DNA of 64,000 bases, from assembly GCF_002723995.1 (NCBI RefSeq), contig NZ_BEWP01000001.1, positions 1 through 64,000 of the forward strand. Reading direction: 5' to 3'. This DNA comes from Gluconobacter kondonii. GTDB lineage: Bacteria > Pseudomonadota > Alphaproteobacteria > Acetobacterales > Acetobacteraceae. The notes under the pieces are model-generated. The model had not been told where the DNA came from and did not search any database. It worked only from the letters and a program-made list of their open reading frames with translations. Below are positions 45,867 to 54,926 of this stretch, in pieces (the first letter of the stretch is position 1; the number at the start of each line of letters is the position of its first letter). The position numbers and the translations under genes were made by a program.

Positions 45867-47306
45867 TCAGGGAGAAACCACCCGATGCCGCACCACCTGC
45901 CCCACGATCACCAGCGCGGGCGATTTCACCTGTGCTTCCGCCGCCTGAAGGGCGATGTTCGATAGCGTCCCGGTCAGCACGCGCTGGGACGGCTGCGTAC
46001 CCCGCTCCACAATCGCCACCGGCCAGTCAGCCGGTAGTCCTTTTCCCAGAAGTCCGGCGGCAAGCTGCGGCAGGGTTGAAATCCCCATATAGATCACGAC
46101 CGTCTGGCGGCGATCGGCCATGTCCTCCCAAGGCAGATCCAGAACTCCGTCGGCCTTCGCATGGCCTGTCACGAACAGACAGGCCTGCGCACAGTCCCGA
46201 TGCGTCAGGGGAATGCCGGAATAAGCAGCGCATCCATTCGCCGCGGAAATGCCCGGAACCAGCCGAAAAGCGACCCCGGCCTCGACCAGCGCTTCGATTT
46301 CCTCTCCGCCACGACCGAAAATGAACGGGTCGCCGCCCTTGAGACGCAGAACGCGCTCTCCCGCCTGTGCGCGGCGGATCATTTCACGGTTGATGTCGTC
46401 CTGCGGCAGGGCATGTCTGTCACGCTGTTTGCCCACGAATACGAGTTCAGCATCCCGGCGGACCATGTCTAGCAATGCCGGAGACAGGAGATTGTCGTAG
46501 AGGACGCAATCCGCATTCTGCATCAGACGCAGCGCCTTGAGGGTCAGCAGATCCGGATCGCCGGGCCCTGCTCCAACCAGCCAGACCTCACCCGGTTTAC
46601 GATCCGCGTCCAGAAGCGCGTTCAGTCGCACATCCGCGCGGACGTCGTCGCCGTTTCGAGCCTCCTCCGCACCCGGACCATCGAGAAAATCCTCCCAGAT
46701 GCGCTTGCGGTCCTGTACCTGCGGATAGCGCTCCGAAACCTGCGACCTGCGGGACTGCATATAGGCCGCCAGCCGCCCCGTCCCTTCGGGCAGAAGCGCC
46801 TCGATCTGCTCTCGCAGACGACGCGCCAGAACAGGAGCCGCACCTCCTGTTGAAACAGCAACGCGCACTGCACCCCGGCGAACCTGCGCAGGCGTGATGA
46901 AGCTCGACGGCTGCGGATCATCCACCGCGCAGACTGGTATATTCAGCGCATCTGCCAAAGCCGCCACCTGACGGTTGACGTCCCGATCATCAGTTGCGGC
47001 ATAGACCAGGCGGCACCCCGGAAGATGCTCCTTAAGGGCGCTCTCATCTGCTCGCCCCGCAACATGGCGCACCCTGCCGCTCTCAACCCAGCCCTGCACA
47101 ACCGGATGGAGGGCCTCAGCTAGCACATCAATCCGCGCACCATGATCGAGCAAAAGCCGCCCCTTGTTCACCGCGATTTCCCCGCCGCCCACCAGCAGAA
47201 CGCGCGCGCCTGCGAGCCTGAGAGAGACCGGGAACCAGCCTGCCTGCGGATCAGAGTGGGCGCTGCCCTCTAGATAAGAACTGGAACTGGTGGATGGCGT
47301 ATTCAT
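45867..47306 (-). CDS. cysG: Siroheme synthase CysG (trifunctional)
   Basis: A 479-residue fusion of three activities that convert uroporphyrinogen III to siroheme. The N-terminal half (about residues 25-215) is the precorrin-2 dehydrogenase/ferrochelatase with the NAD motif [19 protein letters not shown] and the [12 protein letters not shown] segment. The C-terminal half (about 235-475) is the SAM-dependent uroporphyrinogen methyltransferase with [36 protein letters not shown] and [20 protein letters not shown]. Siroheme is the cofactor of sulfite and nitrite reductases. No sulfite reductase gene is adjacent. Length and domain order are those of a complete CysG. Confidence 0.94.
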   Translation of the reverse strand: MNTPSTSSSSYLEGSAHSDPQAGWFPVSLRLAGARVLLVGGGEIAVNKGRLLLDHGARIDVLAEALHPVVQGWVESGRVRHVAGRADESALKEHLPGCRLVYAATDDRDVNRQVAALADALNIPVCAVDDPQPSSFITPAQVRRGAVRVAVSTGGAAPVLARRLREQIEALLPEGTGRLAAYMQSRRSQVSERYPQVQDRKRIWEDFLDGPGAEEARNGDDVRADVRLNALLDADRKPGEVWLVGAGPGDPDLLTLKALRLMQNADCVLYDNLLSPALLDMVRRDAELVFVGKQRDRHALPQDDINREMIRRAQAGERVLRLKGGDPFIFGRGGEEIEALVEAGVAFRLVPGISAANGCAAYSGIPLTHRDCAQACLFVTGHAKADGVLDLPWEDMADRRQTVVIYMGISTLPQLAAGLLGKGLPADWPVAIVERGTQPSQRVLTGTLSNIALQAAEAQVKSPALVIVGQVVRHRVVSP

Positions 47307-47544
47307 CGAAATGTGGTTTTCCAGATCGGGGAGCGTGACAGGCGAAAGTCATGTATTGAGCGACAGGCAGACTATGACGTCAAACCAGGAATTGCACCGG
47401 CAAGCGTGACGCCTCATTTTGTGCCCTGACAGCGCATAAAAAAATCCAAACAGAACAGCTGATTAAAATGCTATGATTTTGAATGATCAGGGAGCACTCT
47501 GCTGCCCTTCTCAGATTGCAGGCCCTGTTAAGGAAGAATGCCTC

Positions 47545-47670
47545 ATGGCTGGATTGATGGTCAAAATCTTCAGATCTCTTCAACAGGGTCCCGGCTTTCT
47601 CATCCTGCTCGTGCTGCTGGCCGTTGCCTGCTTTGTGGGGTATGCAGTCCTGTACGCGCTTGTCAGGTAA
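47545..47670 (+). CDS. Small single-TM protein, unknown
   Basis: A 41-residue peptide: a short basic N-terminus (MAGLMVKIFRSLQQGPG) followed by one hydrophobic helix (FLILLVLLAVACFVGYAVLY) and a two-residue basic end. AGGAAG at 47531-47536 stands 8 bases before the ATG, which makes it likely to be translated. It precedes the HD-domain gene by 29 bases and may be co-transcribed with it. No family recognised. Confidence 0.5.
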   Translation: MAGLMVKIFRSLQQGPGFLILLVLLAVACFVGYAVLYALVR

Positions 47671-47699
47671 GGCGTTCACCACAGACTGGACTTTGCTTC

Positions 47700-48287
47700 A
47701 TGACGAAAGGCGATCTTGAAAAGCGCCTCGATTTTCTCCGGGAAGCCTCCCGGCTGAAGGATATTCTCAGACGGACCTATACCCACGGTGGGCAGACCGA
47801 AAGCACGGCGGAACATACCTGGGCGCTCTGCCTGCTGGTCATGACGTTCGCCGACCAGCTTGAGGGCATCGACCTTCTGAAGCTCCTCAAAATCTGCATT
47901 CTTCATGATCTGGGCGAAGCCATTCATGGCGACGTCCCCGCAATCTCCGCTCATGCCTCCGCCAACAAGGCAGCGCAGGAGCGCGAAGACTTGCTGACGA
48001 TCATGGCCCCTCTGCCTGCCGACCTGCAGGCAGAGTTTCTGGAGCTGTGGGACGAATATGAAAACGCAGCGTCCCCCGAAGCACGGCTGGCCAAAGCGTT
48101 CGATAAGATCGAAACCATCAGCCAGCACAATGCAGGCCTTAACCCGGACGATTTCGACCATACATTCAATCTGACCTATGGCCGAAAATATACCGATGCG
48201 ACCGAACTGACACGCGGGATCCGCGATATTCTGGACGAGGAAACGCGCCGCAATATGATGCGAAGCCGGAACATGGTCGTAGGCTGA
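47700..48287 (+). CDS. HD-domain phosphohydrolase (YfbR/YGK1-like)
   Basis: A 195-residue HD-superfamily hydrolase. The metal-binding residues are visible: His39 in STAEHTWALCLL, His69-Asp70 in CILHDLGEAIHGDVP, and Asp135 in AKAFDKIETI. The layout is that of the YfbR/HDDC2 type 5'-deoxynucleotidases, which remove phosphate from deoxynucleoside monophosphates. ATG 47700 fits homology; the frame is open for 54 further codons that read as another gene's sequence. It is the second gene after a small membrane peptide. Family firm; substrate inferred. Confidence 0.82.
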   Translation: MTKGDLEKRLDFLREASRLKDILRRTYTHGGQTESTAEHTWALCLLVMTFADQLEGIDLLKLLKICILHDLGEAIHGDVPAISAHASANKAAQEREDLLTIMAPLPADLQAEFLELWDEYENAASPEARLAKAFDKIETISQHNAGLNPDDFDHTFNLTYGRKYTDATELTRGIRDILDEETRRNMMRSRNMVVG

Positions 48288-48440
48288 GCGGCCGTTTCTG
48301 CTCGACATCTGAAAGCAAATCCGTCAAAACCGGCTTCAAATGGCCTTCCGCTGTTACGAAATCTTTGCAGATTCGTGACAATCTGTATCCGATATGGACG
48401 TTCTGGCCCACATGGAATGCAGAAGGACGCAGACAAGCGC

Positions 48441-51095
48441 ATGGCAGATCATGACCTGAAAACTGGCATCCTTCCTCCTATAGGTCGTCCTTTGCTGTGT
48501 CCGGCGCTTGGGCTGGTCTGTGGCCTCGGCAGCCTGCTGGTCAGCGCATCCGCACAGACGACTACAGCATCTGTCACGACACAGCCCGCAGCACAGAACA
48601 GCGGCACAAGTGTTACGACCTCCACCACATCCGTAAACGGTGGCGAAAAAATCGTCGTCAAGGGACACAAACCCGCCGGAGCCGTTCTGGGTGACGCCAA
48701 GGCGATCATGCAGATCCAGTCTGATGAAATCCGCTCCTATGGCGTCGATACTGCGGCAGATCTCCTGACGGCCATTGCCCCCGAAACCCGCTCTGGCCGG
48801 GGCGCTACGGGGAATACGCCGGTTGTATTGCTCAACGGTAAGCGCATTTCGGGGATGCAGGAGGTGAACGACCTGCCCTTCGAAGCCATTGCCCGGGTCG
48901 AAATCTTCACTGAAGAAGAAGCCTTGCGCTACGGCTATCCAGCTGATGAGCGCGTGGTGAACATCATTACGGTAAAAAATTTCCGCGCTGTCCGGATGCG
49001 TGCCTATGGCAGTACTTCCACCGATGGTGGCGGAGACGATGGTGTTCTGGGCGCGAGTTTTACGAAACTCTCACGCGAACGGCGGATCAATCTGAGCGCG
49101 CGTTATGAGGCGCAGGCCCGTCTGCTCGACAGTGATCGCGGTGTGACGCCCCCTTCTGCAAGCGGGCTGTATTCCAACGCGGGCAATGTCACGTCCGTCA
49201 GTGGCGGCAGCCTCGATCCGGCTCTGGATGCACTTGTCGGACAGAGCGTCACATCCGCAGGCGTACCGTCACTGGCAGCAGGACAGATTCCGACACTTCA
49301 GGATTTCACGGCCTATGCCAATGCGCCTCATGTCAGTTCAAACGCCTCTGATTACAGCCTGCAGCCCAGAACGCATGAACTGAAGCTGAACGGCGTTTAT
49401 GCCGATCAGATCTTCAAGACCGTGTCGGCGTCGTTCAATGCCAGTTACACCCACAGCAATTCCGAAAGCCTTCAGGGACCGGCACGCGGCATCCTCACCC
49501 TTCCGGCTGACAGCCTTTACTCGCCGTTTTCTCAGGACACGCTGCTCTACCGGAACTACACCGCCGTTCCCGCCCTGCAGCACACGGCGCATACGGACAC
49601 CGTTCATGCCGGGCTGAATTTCAACGGCGATGTCGGAGACTGGAAGTGGAACAGCACAGAAAGTTTCGACCGCTCCACCTCGTCCACCAACAGCCAGACC
49701 GGCCTCGACCTGAGTGCCGCCCAGACAGCCCTGACCAGCGGCCTCAGCAGTTTCGATCCATTCTCCGAAGTGGACCGCAACTGGCTGAACAACCGCCTGA
49801 TTAATCGCGGCCACACCACCGGCACGAGCGGCGAAATCAAGGGCCTGCTGTCAGGCTCGCTCTTTTCCCTGCCCGCGGGTGATGTCTCCACCAGCATCGC
49901 GCCGACCGGCACCTTAACGGAGCAAAACGCCACCTCGCTCAGTCAGGGAAAGCTGCAACGCACCCATATCAGCCGCGACGTCGGCACGCTTCAGATCGAC
50001 GGTGATATCCCCATCGCCAATGCGCGCAAGCATGTCCTGTCGTTTCTGGGCAAGCTTGATGCGAACATCAATGGCGCCATCAGTCAGGTGTCCCATTTCG
50101 GAACGCTGGGAACAATCGGCGGCGGCGTGACGTGGGAGCCTGAGCCTTGGGTCCAGTTCCCGTTCTCCGTCACCGACCGCACCGAGGCTCCGGGCGCCAC
50201 GGACCTCATTGCTCCCCGGATCGAAACGCCCAACGTTACAACCTATGATTACGTCACCGGACGTTCAGTACAGGTGACGACGATTTCGGGTGGCAACCGC
50301 AACCTTCAAGCCGCAGACCGGCACGAAATCAGCATCGGAACGATCATTTCCCCGAGCTTTCTCGACGGCGCTCGTCTGCATGTGAACTACGTCCGGGACC
50401 GCAACCACAACCCAGTCATGAGCTTGCCGACCGCGACCGCCGCCATCGAAGACGCATTTCCAGACCGCTACCAGCGCAATTCGGACGGCATTCTCGATGT
50501 CGTCGATATTCGTCCAGTCAATGCGCTGATGGAAAAGCGCAACGAGTGGAACGCGACATTCTCTTTTTCCAGACCGCTTGGAAAAAAGCCGGAAGGAAAA
50601 GGCGAAAAACATGCTGCGGGAGGACGGTATTACATTGTTCTGACGCAGGTCTGGCGCCTTAAGGATACCGTGCAGCTTCGCTCAGGCCTCCCCCCTATCG
50701 ACCTACTCAACGGCGGAACCATCGGCGGAACAGGCGGCCAGCCACGGCATGAAGTCGAACTTCAGGGCGGCGTTTTCAAAAACGGGTTCGGCTTCCGTCT
50801 CGTAACCAAATGGCAGTCCGCAACCTCCACACTCGCCAGCACCCATGCCAGCAGCCTGTTCTTCAGCGATCTGGCCACAGTGGATACGACGGCTTTTGCC
50901 GATCTGGGGGAAATTCCGCGCTGGCAGAAGCGCCGCTGGGCCAAGAATTTCCGGGTCATGATGTCGGTCAGCAACCTGTTCAACAGCCGCATCCGCGCCC
51001 GCAACGGCCTCGGCGTGACACCGGCAGGCTATGAACCCGCTTTTCTGGACCCGCTGGGCCGGACTGTCTCCATCTCGATCCGCAAATCGGTCTGA
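48441..51095 (+). CDS. TonB-dependent outer-membrane receptor, large
   Basis: An 884-residue TonB-dependent receptor. The N-terminus has a long hydrophilic lead and a hydrophobic core (ALGLVCGLGSLLVSASA) as signal. After a Thr/Ser-rich linker (about residues 40-70) the plug domain begins (about 72-175): GEKIVVKGHKPAG, a diagnostic DTAADLLTAIAPETRSGRG and VARVEIFTEEEALRYG-like plug end. The barrel contains long Thr/Ser/Asn-rich extracellular loops. It ends GRTVSISIRKSV instead of a Phe or Trp. Starts at 48417 and 48375 are possible. Ligand unknown: it lacks the close FhuE-like features of the receptor at 30235. Convergent with alr, 6 bases apart. Confidence 0.82.
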   Translation: MADHDLKTGILPPIGRPLLCPALGLVCGLGSLLVSASAQTTTASVTTQPAAQNSGTSVTTSTTSVNGGEKIVVKGHKPAGAVLGDAKAIMQIQSDEIRSYGVDTAADLLTAIAPETRSGRGATGNTPVVLLNGKRISGMQEVNDLPFEAIARVEIFTEEEALRYGYPADERVVNIITVKNFRAVRMRAYGSTSTDGGGDDGVLGASFTKLSRERRINLSARYEAQARLLDSDRGVTPPSASGLYSNAGNVTSVSGGSLDPALDALVGQSVTSAGVPSLAAGQIPTLQDFTAYANAPHVSSNASDYSLQPRTHELKLNGVYADQIFKTVSASFNASYTHSNSESLQGPARGILTLPADSLYSPFSQDTLLYRNYTAVPALQHTAHTDTVHAGLNFNGDVGDWKWNSTESFDRSTSSTNSQTGLDLSAAQTALTSGLSSFDPFSEVDRNWLNNRLINRGHTTGTSGEIKGLLSGSLFSLPAGDVSTSIAPTGTLTEQNATSLSQGKLQRTHISRDVGTLQIDGDIPIANARKHVLSFLGKLDANINGAISQVSHFGTLGTIGGGVTWEPEPWVQFPFSVTDRTEAPGATDLIAPRIETPNVTTYDYVTGRSVQVTTISGGNRNLQAADRHEISIGTIISPSFLDGARLHVNYVRDRNHNPVMSLPTATAAIEDAFPDRYQRNSDGILDVVDIRPVNALMEKRNEWNATFSFSRPLGKKPEGKGEKHAAGGRYYIVLTQVWRLKDTVQLRSGLPPIDLLNGGTIGGTGGQPRHEVELQGGVFKNGFGFRLVTKWQSATSTLASTHASSLFFSDLATVDTTAFADLGEIPRWQKRRWAKNFRVMMSVSNLFNSRIRARNGLGVTPAGYEPAFLDPLGRTVSISIRKSV

Positions 51096-51101
51096 GACAG
51101 G

Positions 51102-52205
51102 TTAGCCCTCCGGCACATAAACCCGATGAAAGCGGCTTCCGAGTGAGGTCAGAACTTCATATCCGATCGTCCCCGCGGACCGTGCCAGCGCGTCCACATC
51201 CTGCTGCGGCCCAAGAACTGAGAGGACATCCCCTGCTTTCAGGTCAGCAGGCGCATCGGTCAGATCGACGGAAATGCTGTCCATCGAGACGCGCCCGATA
51301 ACCGGAAGACGCGTCTGACCATGCCAGACACTCGCCTGCCCCGCCTGAGCGCGGAAGAAGCCATCCGCATATCCGAGACCAAGCGTGCCAATGCGCGTTG
51401 GTTTCGAAGCCGTCCAACTCAGGCCATACCCCACCCTGTCTCCGGGCTGGATCGTGCGGATTTGAGCGATGCGTGCATCGAGCGAAACGACCGGCGCAAG
51501 AACACGATGCCCTTCGGAAGGCGCAATCCCATAAAGGGCCGCGCCCGGTCGGATCAGTTCAAAATGATAGTCCGGCCCCAGAAAAATCCCGGATGACGCC
51601 GCCAGAGAGCGGGGAACACCGGGAAAAGCCGCCGCCATCGTCACGAAACGCTGTCGCTGCATCTCGTTGGCAGGGCTGTCGGGCATATCCGCACAGGCCA
51701 GATGACTCATGACGAGTTGCAGGTTCAGCCCCTCGAAAAGGTTCCGCTCCGCCAGATCCTCAACGCTCAGACCAAAACGCGACATTCCGCTATCAAACTG
51801 GAGCGCCGCCGGGAAAGCCTGCCCCGCCCGCTCACACAACTGCTTCCAGCTCCGCACCTGATCGAGGCTGTTCAGAACGGGCATAAGACCATGAGCCTGC
51901 ATCCTGCTCTCACAGTCTGGCATGAAGCCATGCAGCACGAAAATCCGTGCGTGGGGCAGTGTCTCCCGTAACGTCATGCCTTCATCGAGATGCGCTACGA
52001 AAAACGTCTCAGCACCTCTCGCGGCCAGAGCCTGTGCGACCTGCACCGCCCCCAGCCCATAAGCATCCGCCTTGACCACCGCCGCGCACTCTGCCCCCGC
52101 GCCTAGTCCGGCGGCAAGATCATAATTATCGGCAATGGCCTTCAGATTGACGGTAAGCCACGCGCCCGCTCTGGCGGATGCGTCGTCCTGAGAGAATATG
52201 TGCAT
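51102..52205 (-). CDS. alr: Alanine racemase
   Basis: A 367-residue PLP-dependent fold-III racemase that makes D-alanine for peptidoglycan. The PLP lysine is Lys45 in AAVVKADAYGLG. FDSGMSRFGL, RPGAALYG and the catalytic tyrosine in LGLGYADGFFR are canonical, as is GRVSMDSISVDLT (usually MDM). The start at ATG 52205 (MHIFSQDD) is preferred; the frame continues nine codons upstream. It is divergent from the flippase gene, with 226 bases in between that contain no clear operator. Length and motifs indicate a functional enzyme. Confidence 0.93.
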   Translation of the reverse strand: MHIFSQDDASARAGAWLTVNLKAIADNYDLAAGLGAGAECAAVVKADAYGLGAVQVAQALAARGAETFFVAHLDEGMTLRETLPHARIFVLHGFMPDCESRMQAHGLMPVLNSLDQVRSWKQLCERAGQAFPAALQFDSGMSRFGLSVEDLAERNLFEGLNLQLVMSHLACADMPDSPANEMQRQRFVTMAAAFPGVPRSLAASSGIFLGPDYHFELIRPGAALYGIAPSEGHRVLAPVVSLDARIAQIRTIQPGDRVGYGLSWTASKPTRIGTLGLGYADGFFRAQAGQASVWHGQTRLPVIGRVSMDSISVDLTDAPADLKAGDVLSVLGPQQDVDALARSAGTIGYEVLTSLGSRFHRVYVPEG

Positions 52206-52431
52206 GGGACCGTCCGCAAGGATGCAATGCACCTTTATGGCACGCCCGCCATACGACGCAACGGTCGCAACCCTCTTTTCAGATCGAACATTCTGCGCAA
52301 CAAGACGCTCTGATCCGTATATGAACGCAATTTTTCGTCACAAAAAGTGAGTTCAGATTTTCAGGGAAACGCCTATTTCTGTTCGCCACTGACGTTAACG
52401 ACAAGACAGTTACGAAAGTTTCCATAAACTG

Positions 52432-53799
52432 ATGTCAGACGACTCATCGTCTTCTCAGGCAGCGAGGCCCGGCGGTATCCAGCGCGTCATGAGCAATCTG
52501 GGTGTCCTTCTCGGGGGACGTGCCGTGAATGCTCCGCTGAGCCTTCTTCATATCTGGCTCGCGACCCATCTGCTGGGAAGCTACGGCTTCGGGCTCGTTG
52601 CGATGATGTATGCCTTCGCCCGAACGATGGGGGATATCGTCGACTTTCAGTCCTGGCAGACCGTTCTACACTACGGCCTTAAACCCCTAACGCAGGGAAA
52701 TCGTCGCAGTTTCCAGAAAATCGTGTCTTTCAGCCTTCTGCTGGACATTTCGGGAGGATTGCTGGGCTTCGGTGGCGGCGTCCTCATCAGTCTTCTGGCC
52801 ATGAATTTTCTGGGATGGCCACCTCAGATCCATATCATCGGCGTCGTCTACTGCGTTTCCATTCTCTTTATGGCGTCCGCGACCGCGACCGGCCTGCTGC
52901 GAGTGTTCGACCGCTATGACCTGCTGGCCGTACAGGGGACCATTGCCACCATCGTCCGGGTCATCGGAACGGCCTCGATGGCTCTGGGCTGGGCTTCTGT
53001 GGCAGCCCTTGCCAGCGTCTGGATTGCCGCGGAAGCCGCTGCGTGGGGCACGATCTTCTTCATGGCAGCCCGCGAAATGTATCGCCGCGACCTGATCCGC
53101 GGACTGTTTCAGGAAATGCGCGGGATTATCCCCGAACTTCTGAACGGACAGTTTTTTCGCGCCTATCCAGGGATCTGGCGCTTTGCACTGAATACGAATC
53201 TCAACTCCACGCTGGCCCTCGCTTTCGGTCATATCGGCACGCTCGTGGTCGGCGCATTCGTCGGCCCAACGAGCGCGGGCTATTACCGGATTGCCAGCCA
53301 GATCGCGGCAGGAATCGCCAAACCCGCCACCCTGATCCAGACGACCGTTTATCCGGAAATGGCCCGGCTATGGCGTGATCGGGCCATGAACCGGCTGTAT
53401 CGCATGACAGGACAGATCGCCCTGATGGCCGGAGGGATCGGAACGGCCCTGCTCCTGCTGACACTGTTCGCAGGACGCCCGCTCCTTCAGCTTTACATCG
53501 GACACACAGGCGCTACGGAAGCGCTGCCCGTCACGCTGTGGCTGCTGGCTGCCGAAGTCGTAACCGTCTGGGGTCTGCCGCTGGAGCCGCTGCTGTTCAC
53601 GACAAATCGCTCAGGTGCTGCAATCGGCGCACGCATTCTCGAATGTCTGTTCTTTCTCCCGGCGCTTGTGGTGATGGTCCGGCAGTATGGGTTGAGCGGT
53701 GTGGGCCCGGCCACGTTCTGCGGCGTAACCCTCCTTATCATGACCCAGCTTGTTCTCGTGATCCGCGCGGCCCGTAGTCCCGATGGTCTTGCAGCATGA
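52432..53799 (+). CDS. Polysaccharide-type flippase (Wzx/MOP family)
   Basis: A 455-residue inner-membrane protein of the oligosaccharide/lipid flippase (MOP) superfamily. About 12-14 hydrophobic helices are visible, starting with SNLGVLLGGRAVNAPLSLLH, the usual first helix of Wzx-like proteins; FVGPTSAGYYRIASQIAAGI and TTVYPEMARLW are further family-type segments. It overlaps the next gene by 4 bases (ATGA), and that gene in turn overlaps the fatty acyl-AMP ligase, so the three are translationally coupled to the sphingolipid genes. A flippase for a lipid-linked head group or polymer is the simplest reading; there are no other polysaccharide genes nearby. Confidence 0.85.
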   Translation: MSDDSSSSQAARPGGIQRVMSNLGVLLGGRAVNAPLSLLHIWLATHLLGSYGFGLVAMMYAFARTMGDIVDFQSWQTVLHYGLKPLTQGNRRSFQKIVSFSLLLDISGGLLGFGGGVLISLLAMNFLGWPPQIHIIGVVYCVSILFMASATATGLLRVFDRYDLLAVQGTIATIVRVIGTASMALGWASVAALASVWIAAEAAAWGTIFFMAAREMYRRDLIRGLFQEMRGIIPELLNGQFFRAYPGIWRFALNTNLNSTLALAFGHIGTLVVGAFVGPTSAGYYRIASQIAAGIAKPATLIQTTVYPEMARLWRDRAMNRLYRMTGQIALMAGGIGTALLLLTLFAGRPLLQLYIGHTGATEALPVTLWLLAAEVVTVWGLPLEPLLFTTNRSGAAIGARILECLFFLPALVVMVRQYGLSGVGPATFCGVTLLIMTQLVLVIRAARSPDGLAA

Positions 53800-54926
53800 A
53801 GGTGGCTTTCCCCCTTATCGGCCAGCGTCATCAGACCCTTCACGCCCTGCCCGTCGCGCTGGAGATTTCCGCCCGCCATCCGGACGTGGCTGTGCATGTC
53901 TCGTGCCTGACCGTCAGCCATCTGGAACTGGCCCGTTCCCTCGCAACCCTCTATCCCGAGGCCCGCGTCCAGTTCGACCTTCTTCCCATTTCCCAGAGAC
54001 TTCGCCGCCGTATCGAAAAACATGGACTGCGGGTGGTAGACCGGCTGATCGGCCTCTTCGCATCCCGACATTATTTCCGGGGTTTCGACGCCATCATCGT
54101 GCCAGAAGCGACATCTCTACAGCTTCGCCGCATGGGCGTAAGACGTCCGAAAATGATCTGGACCGGACATGGCGCCGGAGATCGGGCCATCGGATTTGCC
54201 CGCCACCTCGGAAAATTCGACTTTCTGCTGATTCCCGGACGCAAGGTGGAACAGCGCATGCTGGAAAAAGGCATCATTCGTCCCGACGCCTATCATCGCG
54301 GCACCTATGCCAAGTTTGATCTCGTGCGGCGCATGGATGCGAAGCGGCCGAAGCTTTTTAATAACAACCGGCCCACGATCCTGTATAATCCACACTTCGT
54401 CCGCCGCCTGTCTTCCTGGCCCGAAATGGGGCATCAGATCCTGAAATTCTTTGCCGGACAGGACCGCTATAATCTTGTTTTCGCGCCTCATTTCCGTCTT
54501 TTCGACAACCGTCGCGAAGAAGGCGAAGCGTTGAAACGTCAGTATGGGCATCTCCCGCACATGCTGATCGACCCCGGAAGCCACCGAAGTATCGATATGA
54601 CCTATACGATGGGTGCAGACCTCTATCTGGGGGATGTCAGCAGTCAGGTGGCGGAATTCATGATCCGTCCCCGCCCTTGTCTCTTTCTCAACGCCCACCA
54701 TGTGAAATGGCGTGGAGATCCGGATTATCAGTTCTGGACGCTGGGTCCGGTAACGGAAAATGTGTTGGATCTGGGCGACAAGATCGAGAATGCCTTCAAA
54801 ACGCATCCTCGTTTTCTTGAGGCGCAGCGCCAATATGTATTAGAGACATTCGAAACGCTGGGTGATGAACCCACTGCTCCCGCTGCGGCGGACGCAATTG
54901 TCGATTTTCTGAAAAGGGCAGCCTGA
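53796..54926 (+). CDS. TagB/TagF-like glycerophosphotransferase-fold protein
   Basis: A 376-residue cytoplasmic protein with a GT-B-like fold. It contains KMIWTGHGAGDRAIGFA in the middle and the C-terminal donor-site pattern LYLGDVSSQVAEFMIRPRPC, close to the conserved D-x-S-S-x3-(D/E)-F segment of CDP-glycerol glycerophosphotransferases (TagB/TagF). Such enzymes transfer glycerol phosphate from CDP-glycerol to lipid-linked acceptors. It starts in the overlap ATGA with the flippase gene and its stop overlaps the ligase start by one base, so it is coupled to both. I infer a role in adding a phospho-glycerol-type head group to a lipid, possibly ceramide. Family resemblance only. Confidence 0.7.
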   Translation: MKVAFPLIGQRHQTLHALPVALEISARHPDVAVHVSCLTVSHLELARSLATLYPEARVQFDLLPISQRLRRRIEKHGLRVVDRLIGLFASRHYFRGFDAIIVPEATSLQLRRMGVRRPKMIWTGHGAGDRAIGFARHLGKFDFLLIPGRKVEQRMLEKGIIRPDAYHRGTYAKFDLVRRMDAKRPKLFNNNRPTILYNPHFVRRLSSWPEMGHQILKFFAGQDRYNLVFAPHFRLFDNRREEGEALKRQYGHLPHMLIDPGSHRSIDMTYTMGADLYLGDVSSQVAEFMIRPRPCLFLNAHHVKWRGDPDYQFWTLGPVTENVLDLGDKIENAFKTHPRFLEAQRQYVLETFETLGDEPTAPAAADAIVDFLKRAA

